A stretch of 64,000 nucleotides of DNA from Mesorhizobium sp. B2-3-12 (GTDB taxonomy: Bacteria > Pseudomonadota > Alphaproteobacteria > Rhizobiales > Rhizobiaceae). Below the pieces are notes generated by a model that saw only the letters and a program-made list of their open reading frames with translations, was not told where the DNA came from and did not search any database. The stretch is taken from assembly GCF_006442205.1 (NCBI RefSeq), contig NZ_VFVR01000004.1, positions 186,001 to 250,000 of the forward strand, in the 5' to 3' direction. Below are positions 1-8,262 of the stretch, piece by piece. The translations under genes were made by a program, and so were the position numbers. Each line of letters opens with the position of its first letter. Within the stretch, counting starts at the first letter, position 1.

Positions 1-136
1 GCCCGGAAAAACCGCCGCCGACAATGGCGAGGTCGACATTGAGGTCGCCATTCAGCGCGGGCCGCTCGCGACGATCGCGGCTGACGGCGTGCCAGAGCGA
101 AGCGCCATGCGCCTCCTGCCTGACCACGGCATTCAT
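1..136 (-). CDS. FAD-dependent oxidoreductase (DAO family), N-terminal fragment
   Basis: Translating the minus strand from an ATG at 136 gives about 45 residues before the window edge. They end in DLAIVGGGFSG, the start of a Rossmann FAD-binding fold as placed in DAO-type amine or amino-acid oxidases, which often carry a short N-terminal arm like the one seen here. The ATG overlaps the stop of the upstream permease gene by four bases (ATGA), so it is the last visible gene of the HAAT transporter operon. The substrate is unknown; the position suggests it oxidises what the transporter imports. The C-terminal domain lies outside the window, so the subfamily cannot be fixed. Confidence 0.7.
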   Translation of the reverse strand, partial: MNAVVRQEAHGASLWHAVSRDRRERPALNGDLNVDLAIVGGGFSG

Positions 137-1116
137 CCGTTGGAACCGCTTTTGGCCGTGTCGATCCGCTTACGCTTGCCAAGGCGCGTCCGCAGGGGCC
201 TGTCGCCGAACAATCCGTTCGGCCTGATCAGCAGGATGACGCAGAGCATGACACCGATGGCGACGATCTGCAGTGAGGCGGCGCGCGCCTGCTGCTCCGG
301 CGGGAAGAACACGCTGGTCAGCGTGCCCGATCCCGCCCATATCGCCCAGACCAGTATGCTGCCTATGACGGCGCCGCGATTGCTGCCGGAGCCGCCGACG
401 ATCAGCATGACCCAGACCTGGAAGGTGAGGATTGGCAAATAATTGTCGGGCGCGATGAAGCCGGTGAAATGCGCCTGCATTGCGCCGGCCAGCGCCATGA
501 TGGCGCCGCCGACGGCGAAGGCCTGGACGCGGTAGAAACGCGCGCTCTTGCCGAGCGAGATCGCCGCCCGCTCGTCCTCCCGCAGCGCCCTCAGCACGCG
601 TCCCCAGGGGCTGCGCGACAGATGCTCCAGGGCGAGATAGGCCATCAGCGTCACCGCGCAGACGACCGCAAGGTTGGACAGGTTGAACAGCAGCGGCGTT
701 TCGGCCAGGCCGCCGAACGGGCGTGGGATGAAACCGATGCCGAATGGTCCGCCGGTCAGTTTCTGCGCGTTGAGTGCGACCAGTTGCACGACGACGGCCA
801 CGCCAAAGGTGGTGATCGCGAGATAGTCGGATCTGAGACGCAGCGTGGCCATGCCGGTAAGTGCCGCGGCAATGCCGCCAACCACCATGGCGCCAATCCA
901 GCCGACAAGGATCGGCAGGCCGAAGCCGCCGAGGCGCGTGGGATCGTCCGGCGTCGTCAGAAGCGCCGAGGTGTAGGCGCCGATGGCGACGAAACCGGCG
1001 AGGCCGACATTGAACAGGCCGGTCAGCCCCCACTGCAGATTGAGCCCCAGCGTGACCAGCGAGAAGATCAGCGCCGTGGTCAGGAAGAAGGCGCCGTAGC
1101 CGACGAGATCGATCAT
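133..1116 (-). CDS. HAAT-family ABC transporter permease (LivM-like)
   Basis: A 327-residue, strongly hydrophobic inner-membrane protein. It has the LivM pattern: an N-terminal helix cluster, a central NAQKLTGGPFGIG region, the cytoplasmic ALREDERAAISLG loop that docks on the ATPase, and a C-terminal LIRPNGLFG end. The ATG at 1116 is preferred because it overlaps the stop of the LivH-like gene (ATGA) and starts at MIDLVGYGAFF; frames extending upstream are only readthrough. It pairs with the LivH-like permease to form the channel for an unknown substrate of the branched-chain amino acid, amide or aromatic acid type. Confidence 0.9.
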   Translation of the reverse strand: MIDLVGYGAFFLTTALIFSLVTLGLNLQWGLTGLFNVGLAGFVAIGAYTSALLTTPDDPTRLGGFGLPILVGWIGAMVVGGIAAALTGMATLRLRSDYLAITTFGVAVVVQLVALNAQKLTGGPFGIGFIPRPFGGLAETPLLFNLSNLAVVCAVTLMAYLALEHLSRSPWGRVLRALREDERAAISLGKSARFYRVQAFAVGGAIMALAGAMQAHFTGFIAPDNYLPILTFQVWVMLIVGGSGSNRGAVIGSILVWAIWAGSGTLTSVFFPPEQQARAASLQIVAIGVMLCVILLIRPNGLFGDRPLRTRLGKRKRIDTAKSGSNG

Positions 1117-2021
1117 CTTTCCCGAACTCCGAAAAGGCCGATCGGCCGCACGAACAGCACTGCCATCAGGATGATGAAGGAGACGGCGGCGCGCCACTCC
1201 GCACCGATCAATTGCACCGCGCCGGCTTCGGCGAGCCCGATGATCAAGCCGCCGAGCACCGCGCCCGGGATGCTGCCGATGCCGCCGAGGATAGCTGCGG
1301 CGAACATCGGCAACAGCATGTCGAAGCCCATGAACGGGCGGATCTGTACTAGGACGCCGATCATGACGCCGGCGACGCAGGCAAGCGCGCCACCGATGAT
1401 CCAGGTGACGCGCACCACGCTGGCGACGTCGATGCCGACGATGCGGGCCAGTGCCGCGTTCTGGCTCAGCGCCTGCATCGAGCGGCCGGTCTGCGTGCGT
1501 GTCATCAATAGATGCACGCCGAGCACGAGTGTGGCGGTCAGCAGCAGCAGGGCGATCTGGTCAGGCGTGATGCGGATGCCGAAGCCGACCGGCATGGCGA
1601 TCTGGATCGCCCGGCTGAAATAGGTCGGCCGGGAGGTGAAGGTGAACTCCAATAGGCTGCGCAGTGCCATCGAGGCGCCGAAACTCGCCATCACCACGAT
1701 GATCGCCTGCCCCTGCGAGCGCAGCCGCGAAAACAGCACCTTGTCGAGCAGCAGCGCCAGCAGTGCGGTGAACGCCATGCCGACGACCAGGGCAACAAGC
1801 AGCGGCCAGCCGAAGGACAGCGGCCCGATCGGCGCCACCTTGCCGAACATCGCGCCGATGGCGCTGACCACGGCCAGCGTCGCATAGGTGCCCCAGGCCA
1901 TGAAGTCGCCATGGGCGAAGTTGGAGAAACGCAGGATCGAATAGGTGAGCGTCACGCCGATGGCGCCGAGGCCGATCATCGAACCCGTCAGCAATCCGTC
2001 GACGACAAATTGCAGGCTCAT
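1113..2021 (-). CDS. HAAT-family ABC transporter permease (LivH-like)
   Basis: A 302-residue membrane protein beginning MSLQFVVDGLLTGSMIGLGA, with the conserved LivH features: a SNFAHGDFMAWG segment near residue 40, a cytoplasmic GRSMQALSQNAALARIVGI coupling loop and a terminal FVRPIGLFG. The start at 2021 overlaps the end of the upstream ATPase gene (ATGA), and its own stop overlaps the next permease. It is the first of the two channel subunits of the transporter encoded on the minus strand from 3561 to 133. The substrate cannot be read from the permease. Confidence 0.9.
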   Translation of the reverse strand: MSLQFVVDGLLTGSMIGLGAIGVTLTYSILRFSNFAHGDFMAWGTYATLAVVSAIGAMFGKVAPIGPLSFGWPLLVALVVGMAFTALLALLLDKVLFSRLRSQGQAIIVVMASFGASMALRSLLEFTFTSRPTYFSRAIQIAMPVGFGIRITPDQIALLLLTATLVLGVHLLMTRTQTGRSMQALSQNAALARIVGIDVASVVRVTWIIGGALACVAGVMIGVLVQIRPFMGFDMLLPMFAAAILGGIGSIPGAVLGGLIIGLAEAGAVQLIGAEWRAAVSFIILMAVLFVRPIGLFGVRER

Positions 2022-2764
2022 GCCGCGCCTCCCTTGTGAAGCTGAGGGCGTTGGCCGAGATAGAGTTCGGCGACGACCGGGTCGTTCCACAATTCGGAGG
2101 CGATGCCTTCGTGCCGGTCCTTGCCTTCGACCAGCACATAGGCGCGGTCGCCGATGGCAAGTGCCGCCTTGGCGTTCTGCTCGACAAGCAGGATTGTGAC
2201 GCCGGACTTGCGGATGCCGGCCAGCATCTCGAACACCATCGACACGAATTTCGGCGACAGGCCGGCGGACGGCTCGTCCAGCACCAGCACCTTGGGGTGG
2301 ACGATCAGCGCCCGCGCGACGGCGAGCATTTGCCGCTGGCCGCCCGAAAGATTGCCGGCGGCCGTGCGCCGCTGGCGGACGAGGTCGGGGAAGGCGGCAT
2401 ACATTTCCTCGATGCGGCCGGGAATTTCGCGCCGCTCGAGGATGCCGCAGGCAACCCTGAGATTGTCCTCGACCGACATCAGCGGAAAGATGTTCTCGGT
2501 CTGCGGCACGAAGGCGAGGCCAAGCCGCACCATGGTGTGGGCCGGTGCGGCGGTGATATCCCTGCCGTCCAGGAACACCGTGCCGCCGGTGATCGGCACG
2601 AGGCCGGCGATCGCCTTGATGAAGCTCGATTTGCCGGCCCCGTTGGGACCGAGGACGACGACGATCTCGCCTTTTCTGACCGTGATCGAGGCGCCGCGCA
2701 CGATCGGCACGCCGGGCTCGTAGCCGGCTTCCAGGTCGCGGACGTCGAGGACAGTCTCGCTCAT
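2018..2764 (-). CDS. HAAT-family ABC transporter ATPase (LivF-like)
   Basis: A 248-residue cytoplasmic ATPase with Walker A GPNGAGKSS (about residues 39-47), Q-loop FVPQTENIF, signature LSGGQRQ and Walker B VLVLDEPSAGL. The FVPQ Q-loop and the short length without a TOBE domain are typical of LivF. It overlaps its neighbours by ATGA on both sides. It powers the permease pair downstream together with the LivG-like subunit. Confidence 0.9.
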   Translation of the reverse strand: MSETVLDVRDLEAGYEPGVPIVRGASITVRKGEIVVVLGPNGAGKSSFIKAIAGLVPITGGTVFLDGRDITAAPAHTMVRLGLAFVPQTENIFPLMSVEDNLRVACGILERREIPGRIEEMYAAFPDLVRQRRTAAGNLSGGQRQMLAVARALIVHPKVLVLDEPSAGLSPKFVSMVFEMLAGIRKSGVTILLVEQNAKAALAIGDRAYVLVEGKDRHEGIASELWNDPVVAELYLGQRPQLHKGGAA

Positions 2765-3561
2765 GCCGCGCCTCCAAGATAAGCCTCGATGACGCGTGGA
2801 TCGCGCGCGACCTCTTCCGCCCTGCCTTCGCTGAGCAATTGGCCGCTCGCCATGACCAGGACGCGGTGACAGAGCCGCGTCACCATGTCGATATTGTGCT
2901 CGATCAGCAGGAAGGTGATGCCGCGCGCATTGATGTCGCGGATGCGGTCGATGATGACTTCGAGCAGCGTCGCGTTGACGCCCGCCGCCGGTTCGTCGAG
3001 CAGGATGATCGCCGGATCGGCCATCATCACCCGGGCAAGTTCGAGCAGCTTGCGCTGGCCTCCGGACAGCACGCGCGCCGGCTCATGCGCGAGGTGGGTG
3101 AGGGTGACCAGGTCCAGCAGGTCGAGCGCCTTTGTCCGGGCGGCTCTTTCCTGCGCCGCCACCCGCCACGGCGTGACGAAGTTGGCGAGCAGCCTTTCGC
3201 CCGCCTGGCCCTGTGCCGCCAGCATGATGTTTTCGATCAGTGTCAGATTGGGCAGCGGGCGCGGAATCTGGAAGGTGCGGCCGAGCCCTCGGCCGATGCG
3301 CAGATGGGCGGCTTCGCCGGAGACGCGCACGCCGTTGACCAGGATATCGCCGCTGGTGGGCAGGATGCTGCCGGCAAGCAGGTCGAACATCGTCGTCTTG
3401 CCGGCGCCGTTAGGTCCGATCAGGCCAAGGATTTCGCCTGCCTTGACGTCGAACGAGACATCGTTGACCGCAACAAGGCCGCCGAACCGCCTGACGACAT
3501 TCCTTGCCGTCAGGACCGGCGCATGGGTCTCCCGCCCTTGCGGTCTGCTTGCCTCGCTCAT
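2761..3561 (-). CDS. HAAT-family ABC transporter ATPase (LivG-like)
   Basis: First gene of the minus-strand transporter operon, 266 residues from the ATG at 3561. Walker [10 protein letters not shown] (about 49-57), the LivG-typical [16 protein letters not shown]-loop region, signature LSGGQRK and Walker [12 protein letters not shown] are all present. The LivG-type insert between Walker A and the signature is also visible. A longer upstream reading is open but would run through the intergenic operator, so MSEASRPQG is the better start. The matching binding protein is not in this operon; the nearest candidate is at 6789-8048 in the divergent operon. Confidence 0.9.
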   Translation of the reverse strand: MSEASRPQGRETHAPVLTARNVVRRFGGLVAVNDVSFDVKAGEILGLIGPNGAGKTTMFDLLAGSILPTSGDILVNGVRVSGEAAHLRIGRGLGRTFQIPRPLPNLTLIENIMLAAQGQAGERLLANFVTPWRVAAQERAARTKALDLLDLVTLTHLAHEPARVLSGGQRKLLELARVMMADPAIILLDEPAAGVNATLLEVIIDRIRDINARGITFLLIEHNIDMVTRLCHRVLVMASGQLLSEGRAEEVARDPRVIEAYLGGAA

Positions 3562-3609
3562 CAAACCCTCTGGCCGAAGACGATCGTCGCCGTCTTCTGA
3601 TTTTTGATT

Positions 3610-3619
3610 TGTGATCACA
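3610..3619. promoter_or_regulatory. candidate GntR operator, perfect palindrome
   Basis: TGTGATCACA is a perfect 10-base palindrome in the 127-base divergent gap between the livG-like gene and gntR. A related TTTGATCACG follows about 14 bases later, and an 8-base inverted repeat (TTCGGCTT at 3638-3645, AAGCCGAA at 3659-3666) lies between it and gntR. The position would let the adjacent GntR protein control both operons. The protein-operator link is inference. Confidence 0.4.
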
Positions 3620-3688
3620 CTTGCTTTGATCACGCTATTCGGCTTTAATTTCATCCGCAAGCCGAAATCCGGCCAAGAACGGAATCCC

Positions 3689-4423
3689 ATGCAAAAGGCT
3701 GCCATCGAAAGGAACAACGAGGCGATCGCGGCCCAGCTTGCGCCGGTCGGCCGCGAAACGGTGCAGGATCGGGTTTATTCCGAACTGCGACGCGCCTTGA
3801 TCGGCGGCCTGTTCGAGCCAAGCCAGGTGCTGACCATTCGTGGCCTGGCCGATGCGCTGGTTACCTCGACCATGCCGGTGCGCGAGGCGCTCGGCCGGCT
3901 GATCACGGAAAAGGCACTGGAGGCGCTGCCCAACCGCTCGGTGCGCGTGCCGCCGATCACGCTGGAGCGTCTCGACGATCTCCTGCGGGCCCGAGTCCTG
4001 ATCGAGGGCGAGGCGATCGCGCTTGCCGCGGCGCGCATGGGGCCGCGCCAGATCGCCGCCATCGAAACCATTCTTGGCGAATGGGACGAGATGCGGGCGC
4101 TGAAGCACAAGAAGGATGTCGACCGCGAAGTGACGCTCAACCAGAGCTTTCACTTCGAGATCTACCGCTCCTGTGGCTCGGCCGTGCTGATCCCGATGAT
4201 CGAGAGCCTGTGGCTGCAATCGGGGCCATGCATCCGCGTCGCCATCTACGCCTTCTCGGAAGCCGGCGAGGTCGACACCGCCCAGTATCACCGCCGCATC
4301 GTCGAGGCATTGGCCACGCAGGACGCGCGAGCGGCACGCGAAGCGCTGGTCGCCGACATCAGCCGGCCCTTCACCTTCCTGCGCAGCAAACTGCAATCCG
4401 CCGCCGCGAAAGGCCAGCCATGA
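3689..4423 (+). CDS. GntR-family transcriptional regulator, FCD subfamily
   Basis: A 244-residue regulator with an N-terminal winged helix (about residues 25-90; DRVYSELRRALIGG and TSTMPVREALGRL are the diagnostic stretches) and an all-helical FCD ligand domain with the metal-site type pattern (FHFEIYRSCG, then RIVEAL). The ATG at 3689 (MQKAAIERN) is chosen over an earlier frame start because the earlier one would begin inside the palindromic operator. It heads the plus-strand operon, is divergent from the transporter operon, and its stop overlaps the next gene (ATGA). It probably senses the transported compound or a product and controls both operons. Confidence 0.85.
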   Translation: MQKAAIERNNEAIAAQLAPVGRETVQDRVYSELRRALIGGLFEPSQVLTIRGLADALVTSTMPVREALGRLITEKALEALPNRSVRVPPITLERLDDLLRARVLIEGEAIALAAARMGPRQIAAIETILGEWDEMRALKHKKDVDREVTLNQSFHFEIYRSCGSAVLIPMIESLWLQSGPCIRVAIYAFSEAGEVDTAQYHRRIVEALATQDARAAREALVADISRPFTFLRSKLQSAAAKGQP

Positions 4424-4902
4424 CCGCCATCAGGATCAGCGAGCCGCGCTCGAAGCTTTCCGTCACGGCGCTGCTGCTGCCCGGGAAGGCGCCGGAAAAC
4501 GCCGCCTTTCTCACGGCCTATCTGGCCGCGCCACGCGTCGTTCCGGGCATCCACGCCATGTGGACGGGACCGGAAATTTCCTGCCCGGTTCCCGCCGCCG
4601 ATATAGAGGGGCAAGCCTATGCCAGGCCATTGCCGGCGGAGAACGCGACGCTGACGCCGCAGCCGGGCGATATCGTACTGTCCTATGTGCCGCCGCGCAT
4701 GTGGGGCGGCAATCCCAATGCAATCTTCGACATCGGCCTGTTCTATGGCCAGGGCGCTCGGCTTCTGTTCCCGATCGGCTGGCTGGCCGGCAGCGTGGTG
4801 GCGCAGGTCAAGCCCGAGGAGCGCGATCAATTCGCGGCCGCCTGCGGCATCATCCGCCGCAACGGCGCGTGCGACATCACCTTCAGTCTGGCGGAGGCTT
4901 GA
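4420..4902 (+). CDS. DUF3830 family protein (cyclophilin-like fold)
   Basis: A 160-residue cytoplasmic protein without signal peptide. The stretches IHAMWTGPEISCPVP, LPAENATLTPQPGDIVL and a C-terminal FYGQGARL segment match what I know of the DUF3830 family, small proteins predicted to have a cyclophilin-like barrel and often found beside HAAT transporters and racemase-type genes. The biochemical role is not established. It overlaps gntR by ATGA and is followed without gap by the TIGR04076-like gene, so the three are co-transcribed. The family call rests on motif memory, not on a search. Confidence 0.7.
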   Translation: MTAIRISEPRSKLSVTALLLPGKAPENAAFLTAYLAAPRVVPGIHAMWTGPEISCPVPAADIEGQAYARPLPAENATLTPQPGDIVLSYVPPRMWGGNPNAIFDIGLFYGQGARLLFPIGWLAGSVVAQVKPEERDQFAAACGIIRRNGACDITFSLAEA

Positions 4903-5262
4903 ATGGCTGAACGCGACGACAGTTTCGAACTCTTCGACCTCCGCGTCGAGGCGGTCATCCCGCATGGCAAACCGATCTATTGCGGCGCCAACTCAGGCGA
5001 TTATTTCGAACTCAAGGGCGAGATGCTGTCGATGCCGGCGGGGCAGGGCTTTTCGATCTATTCGCTCGCCGCGGTGCTTCCTCTGCTCGCGGCAAAGCAG
5101 CGCCCGAGCGACGCCAATGACTGGATGACCTCGGATGCCGAGATCGCCTGTCCCGATCCCAATTGCGGCAGCCGGCTGCGGATCGTCAGGCTGGCCAAGC
5201 GACGGTTCAGCCATGCCGAAACCACGGCCGTGCCACTGCCGAAGGAGAATGACCTGACATGA
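4903..5262 (+). CDS. TIGR04076-like small protein
   Basis: A 119-residue protein with no signal peptide. The central GDYFELKGEMLSMPAGQGFSIY pattern, followed by AEIACPDPNCGSRLRI near the C-terminus, fits the TIGR04076 family: small proteins with a GD-F and a late CPDP motif. The function is unknown; two close cysteines (CPDPNCG) could hold a metal. Its ATG follows directly on the DUF3830 stop and its own end overlaps the aldo/keto reductase start (ATGA), so translation is coupled. Confidence 0.6.
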   Translation: MAERDDSFELFDLRVEAVIPHGKPIYCGANSGDYFELKGEMLSMPAGQGFSIYSLAAVLPLLAAKQRPSDANDWMTSDAEIACPDPNCGSRLRIVRLAKRRFSHAETTAVPLPKENDLT

Positions 5263-6314
5263 CCGCCAGGACCTTCGAACTCGGGCCCGGCTACACGATC
5301 TCGCGCGTCATTCGTGGCGGCTGGCAACTGGCCGGCGGGCATGGCGCCATCGATCGCGGTCAAGCGGTGACCGACCTGATCGCCACCTTCGATGCCGGCA
5401 TCTGGACCTACGATTGCGCCGATATCTACACCGGCGTCGAGGAACTGATCGGCGCCGCGCGCTTGCGGCTGGCCAATGAGCGTGGCCTCGATGCGGCGGC
5501 CAAAATGAAGGTGCACACCAAGCTGGTGCCTGATCTGGAACGGCTGGCCAATATCAGCCGCGATTATATCAGGGGCATTGTCGACCAGTCGCTGCGGCGG
5601 CTAAAGACCGAGCGGCTCGATCTCGTGCAGTTCCACTGGTGGGACTATGCGATGGCCGGCTATGTCGATGCGATGGGCTGGCTCGACGAGCTTCGGCGCG
5701 AGGGCAAGGTGCGCAATCTCGGCACCACCAATTTCGACGCGCCGCGCCTCGCCGAAATCCTCGCCGCCGGCATCCCGCTGGTCAGCCAGCAACTGCAATA
5801 TTCGGTGCTCGACCAGCGCCCCGCGAACAGCCTTGCCGAACTGGCCGCGAAGAACGGCGTCAGCTTCCTCTGCTACGGCTCTGTCGCCGGCGGCTTCCTC
5901 AGCGACAAATGGCTCGGCGTGGCCGAACCCGCCACGCCGCTCGAAAACCGTTCGCTGGTCAAGTACAAGCTGATCATCGATGATTTCGGCGGCTGGGACC
6001 TGTTCCAGCAACTGCTCCAGGCACTCAAGGCCGTCGGCGGCCGCCACGGCGTCGATATCGCCACGATAGCCAGCGCCTGGGTGCTGGAGCAGCCGCAAGT
6101 GGCCGCCGTCATCGTCGGCGCCCGCAACCAGGCGCATGCGCTGGCCAATGTCAAAATCATGGATGTCGTACTCGACGCCGATGACCGCGCGCGGATTGCC
6201 GCCGTCATCGCCCAGGGCAACGGCCTCGAGGGTGACGTCTACACACTGGAGCGTGACCGCGAGGGCCGCCACGGCTCGATCATGCACTACAATCTGAACG
6301 CGGGCCGGGTGTGA
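5259..6314 (+). CDS. aldo/keto reductase
   Basis: A 351-residue cytosolic NAD(P)H-dependent oxidoreductase of the AKR superfamily. The catalytic tetrad is visible as Asp and Tyr in DCADIYTGVEE, Lys in KVHTKL and His in LVQFHWWD. The (beta/alpha)8 hallmark NLGTTNF and the C-terminal cofactor segment VIVGARNQAH follow. The expected reaction is a reversible carbonyl/alcohol conversion on a small metabolite. It is translationally coupled to the TIGR04076-like gene. The substrate is not deducible; its place between transport genes suggests early metabolism of the imported compound. Confidence 0.85.
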   Translation: MTARTFELGPGYTISRVIRGGWQLAGGHGAIDRGQAVTDLIATFDAGIWTYDCADIYTGVEELIGAARLRLANERGLDAAAKMKVHTKLVPDLERLANISRDYIRGIVDQSLRRLKTERLDLVQFHWWDYAMAGYVDAMGWLDELRREGKVRNLGTTNFDAPRLAEILAAGIPLVSQQLQYSVLDQRPANSLAELAAKNGVSFLCYGSVAGGFLSDKWLGVAEPATPLENRSLVKYKLIIDDFGGWDLFQQLLQALKAVGGRHGVDIATIASAWVLEQPQVAAVIVGARNQAHALANVKIMDVVLDADDRARIAAVIAQGNGLEGDVYTLERDREGRHGSIMHYNLNAGRV

Positions 6315-6318
6315 AACC

Positions 6319-6741
6319 ATGGACGACAGGCTGTTTTCGCAGGCCAGCGCCGAGATCATCGACCTGCATCGTTTTTTCGTCGACTGGTTCGTTGCCGCAC
6401 GCGCCGACAAAGTGGATTTCGGCCGTTTCGAAGCCGTCATGGGCGAAGGCCTGACCATGATCGCGCCAGGCGGCCAGGTCCTCGACCGCGATGCCGTGAT
6501 CGACCATGTTCGCTCCAGCCGCGCCACCTGCGACGACGGCTTCGCCATCTCGATCGAGGACATCAAGCCCGGATGGCAGGACGGCGATACGATCGTCGTC
6601 CTCTATGTCGAGGCGCAGTCGCGTGACGGCAAGCACAGCCGCCGCCAGTCTAGCGCCGTTTTCACCACCAGTTCATCGGCGCCCAATGGCGTCCAATGGC
6701 GGCATCTGCATGAAACCTGGCTGCAGGTGCCGGAACACTGA
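6319..6741 (+). CDS. NTF2-like (SnoaL/DUF4440-type) protein
   Basis: A 140-residue protein with the NTF2-like pattern: an N-terminal helix DLHRFFVDWFVA, a curved sheet core (GEGLTMIAPGGQVLDRDAVIDHV) and a C-terminal WRHLHETWLQV strand. It has no signal peptide. The fold serves as a binding cup or small enzyme (isomerase, cyclase or hydratase). It starts four bases after the aldo/keto reductase stop. The role is unknown. Confidence 0.65.
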   Translation: MDDRLFSQASAEIIDLHRFFVDWFVAARADKVDFGRFEAVMGEGLTMIAPGGQVLDRDAVIDHVRSSRATCDDGFAISIEDIKPGWQDGDTIVVLYVEAQSRDGKHSRRQSSAVFTTSSSAPNGVQWRHLHETWLQVPEH

Positions 6742-6788
6742 GACTTTCCAGACGTCAAATCAGTTCGTGTAACTCAAGGGGAACAACA

Positions 6789-8048
6789 ATGAGAAAGACG
6801 ATACTCCAACTCACCACCGCACTTGCTCTTGTCACGATTGCCGGTGCTGCCCAGGCCGCCGACTGCAAGATCACCGTCGGCCTCGTCATGGAATTGACCG
6901 GTCCGGCTGGCGAATACGGCCAGGCCGGCGCCAAGTCGGTCGAAATGGCCTTCCGCGACATCAACGATGCCGGCGGGGTGCGCGGTTGCGATCTCGTCAC
7001 CGACACGCGCGACAGCCAAAGCCAGGGCAACATCGCGGTCGATGCCGCCACCCAGCTGGTTCAGGTCAAGAAAGTGCCTGTGATCATCGGCGGCATCATT
7101 TCCTCGGTGTCGATCCCGATCCTGACCTCGGTCACCGCGCCGGCCAAGATCGTCCAGGTCTCGCCGGCGTCGTCCTCGCCGACGCTGACGACACTCGGCC
7201 GCGACGGCAAGACCAACGGCATCTTCTTCCGCACCATCACCTCGGACGCGCTGCAGGGCGTCGCCGCCGCCAAATATGCCGTCGACAAGGGTTTCAAGAA
7301 GCTGGCGATCATCCACGTCAACAACGACTTCGGCGTCAACATGGTGGCCGAATTCTCGCGTGCCTACAAAGCGCTCGGCGGCACCATCGTCTCCGACACG
7401 CCCTACAATGAGAAGCAATCGAGCTATGCCTCCGAGGTCACCGCCGCGATGGGAGGCGAGCCGGACGGGCTTTACCTGGTCAGCACGCCCGTTGACGGCG
7501 CCACCATCGCCCGCACCTGGATTTCGCAGGGCGGCGTGCAGAAATTCCTGCTCAATGACGGCATGAACAGCCCCGATTTCATCGAGTCGGTCGGCGCCGA
7601 CTATCTGAAGGACGCCTATGGCACGTCGTCCGGCACCAGCCCGACCGCCTCGACCGAGTATTTCACCAAGAACTACAAGGCATTCTCCGGCATCGAACCG
7701 TCGAACCCGGCGGCCGACCGTTCCTACGATGCCGGCGCCATCGTCGGCCTGGCCATCGCCATTGCCGGCTCGGAGGATCCGGCCAAGATCAAGGATGCCA
7801 TGTACAAGGCGGTCGACCCTGCCGGCACGCCGATCTATGCCGGCAAGGAGGAGTTCGCCAAGGCGCTCGGCCTGATCAAGGATGGCAAGCCGATCCGTTA
7901 CGAAGGCGTCATCGGCCCTGTCGCTTTCGACAAATTCGGTGACATCACCGGCCCGTTCCGGCTGTGGAAGATCGCCGACGGCAAGGTGACGACCGATGGC
8001 GAAATGACCACCGACGACGTCAACGCGCTGCAGGCCAAGCTTCAGTAA
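6789..8048 (+). CDS. HAAT-family ABC transporter solute-binding protein
   Basis: A 419-residue periplasmic protein. A Sec signal peptide (MRKTILQLTTALALV, cleavage after AQA near residue 23) is followed by a Peripla_BP_6 domain: KITVGLVMELTGPAGEYGQAG, DSQSQGNIAVDAA, VPVIIGGIISSVS. An AAGGGGAAC-type Shine-Dalgarno precedes the ATG. It is the only binding protein near the livGFHM-like operon on the other strand and most probably feeds it. The ligand is unknown; GlySer-rich loops around GGIISSVSIP suggest binding of a carboxylate. Confidence 0.88.
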   Translation: MRKTILQLTTALALVTIAGAAQAADCKITVGLVMELTGPAGEYGQAGAKSVEMAFRDINDAGGVRGCDLVTDTRDSQSQGNIAVDAATQLVQVKKVPVIIGGIISSVSIPILTSVTAPAKIVQVSPASSSPTLTTLGRDGKTNGIFFRTITSDALQGVAAAKYAVDKGFKKLAIIHVNNDFGVNMVAEFSRAYKALGGTIVSDTPYNEKQSSYASEVTAAMGGEPDGLYLVSTPVDGATIARTWISQGGVQKFLLNDGMNSPDFIESVGADYLKDAYGTSSGTSPTASTEYFTKNYKAFSGIEPSNPAADRSYDAGAIVGLAIAIAGSEDPAKIKDAMYKAVDPAGTPIYAGKEEFAKALGLIKDGKPIRYEGVIGPVAFDKFGDITGPFRLWKIADGKVTTDGEMTTDDVNALQAKLQ

Positions 8049-8262
8049 GCCGACACCGTGCTTCCGGCATCGATCTCGCCTCGTCGCGATTGGTGCCGGC
8101 ATCGCCTGGGCCTAGTCGATATCGCTTGCACGGCATGCGATCACGAATAGGATCGGCCGGCTGCAATTCTGGGATGGCGAGCGTGTCGGACGGAAATACT
8201 CATCGTGCCATCCGATCGGTGGGTCCCGACGACGCGCCTCGCCACACAGGCGCCTGAGCGCG

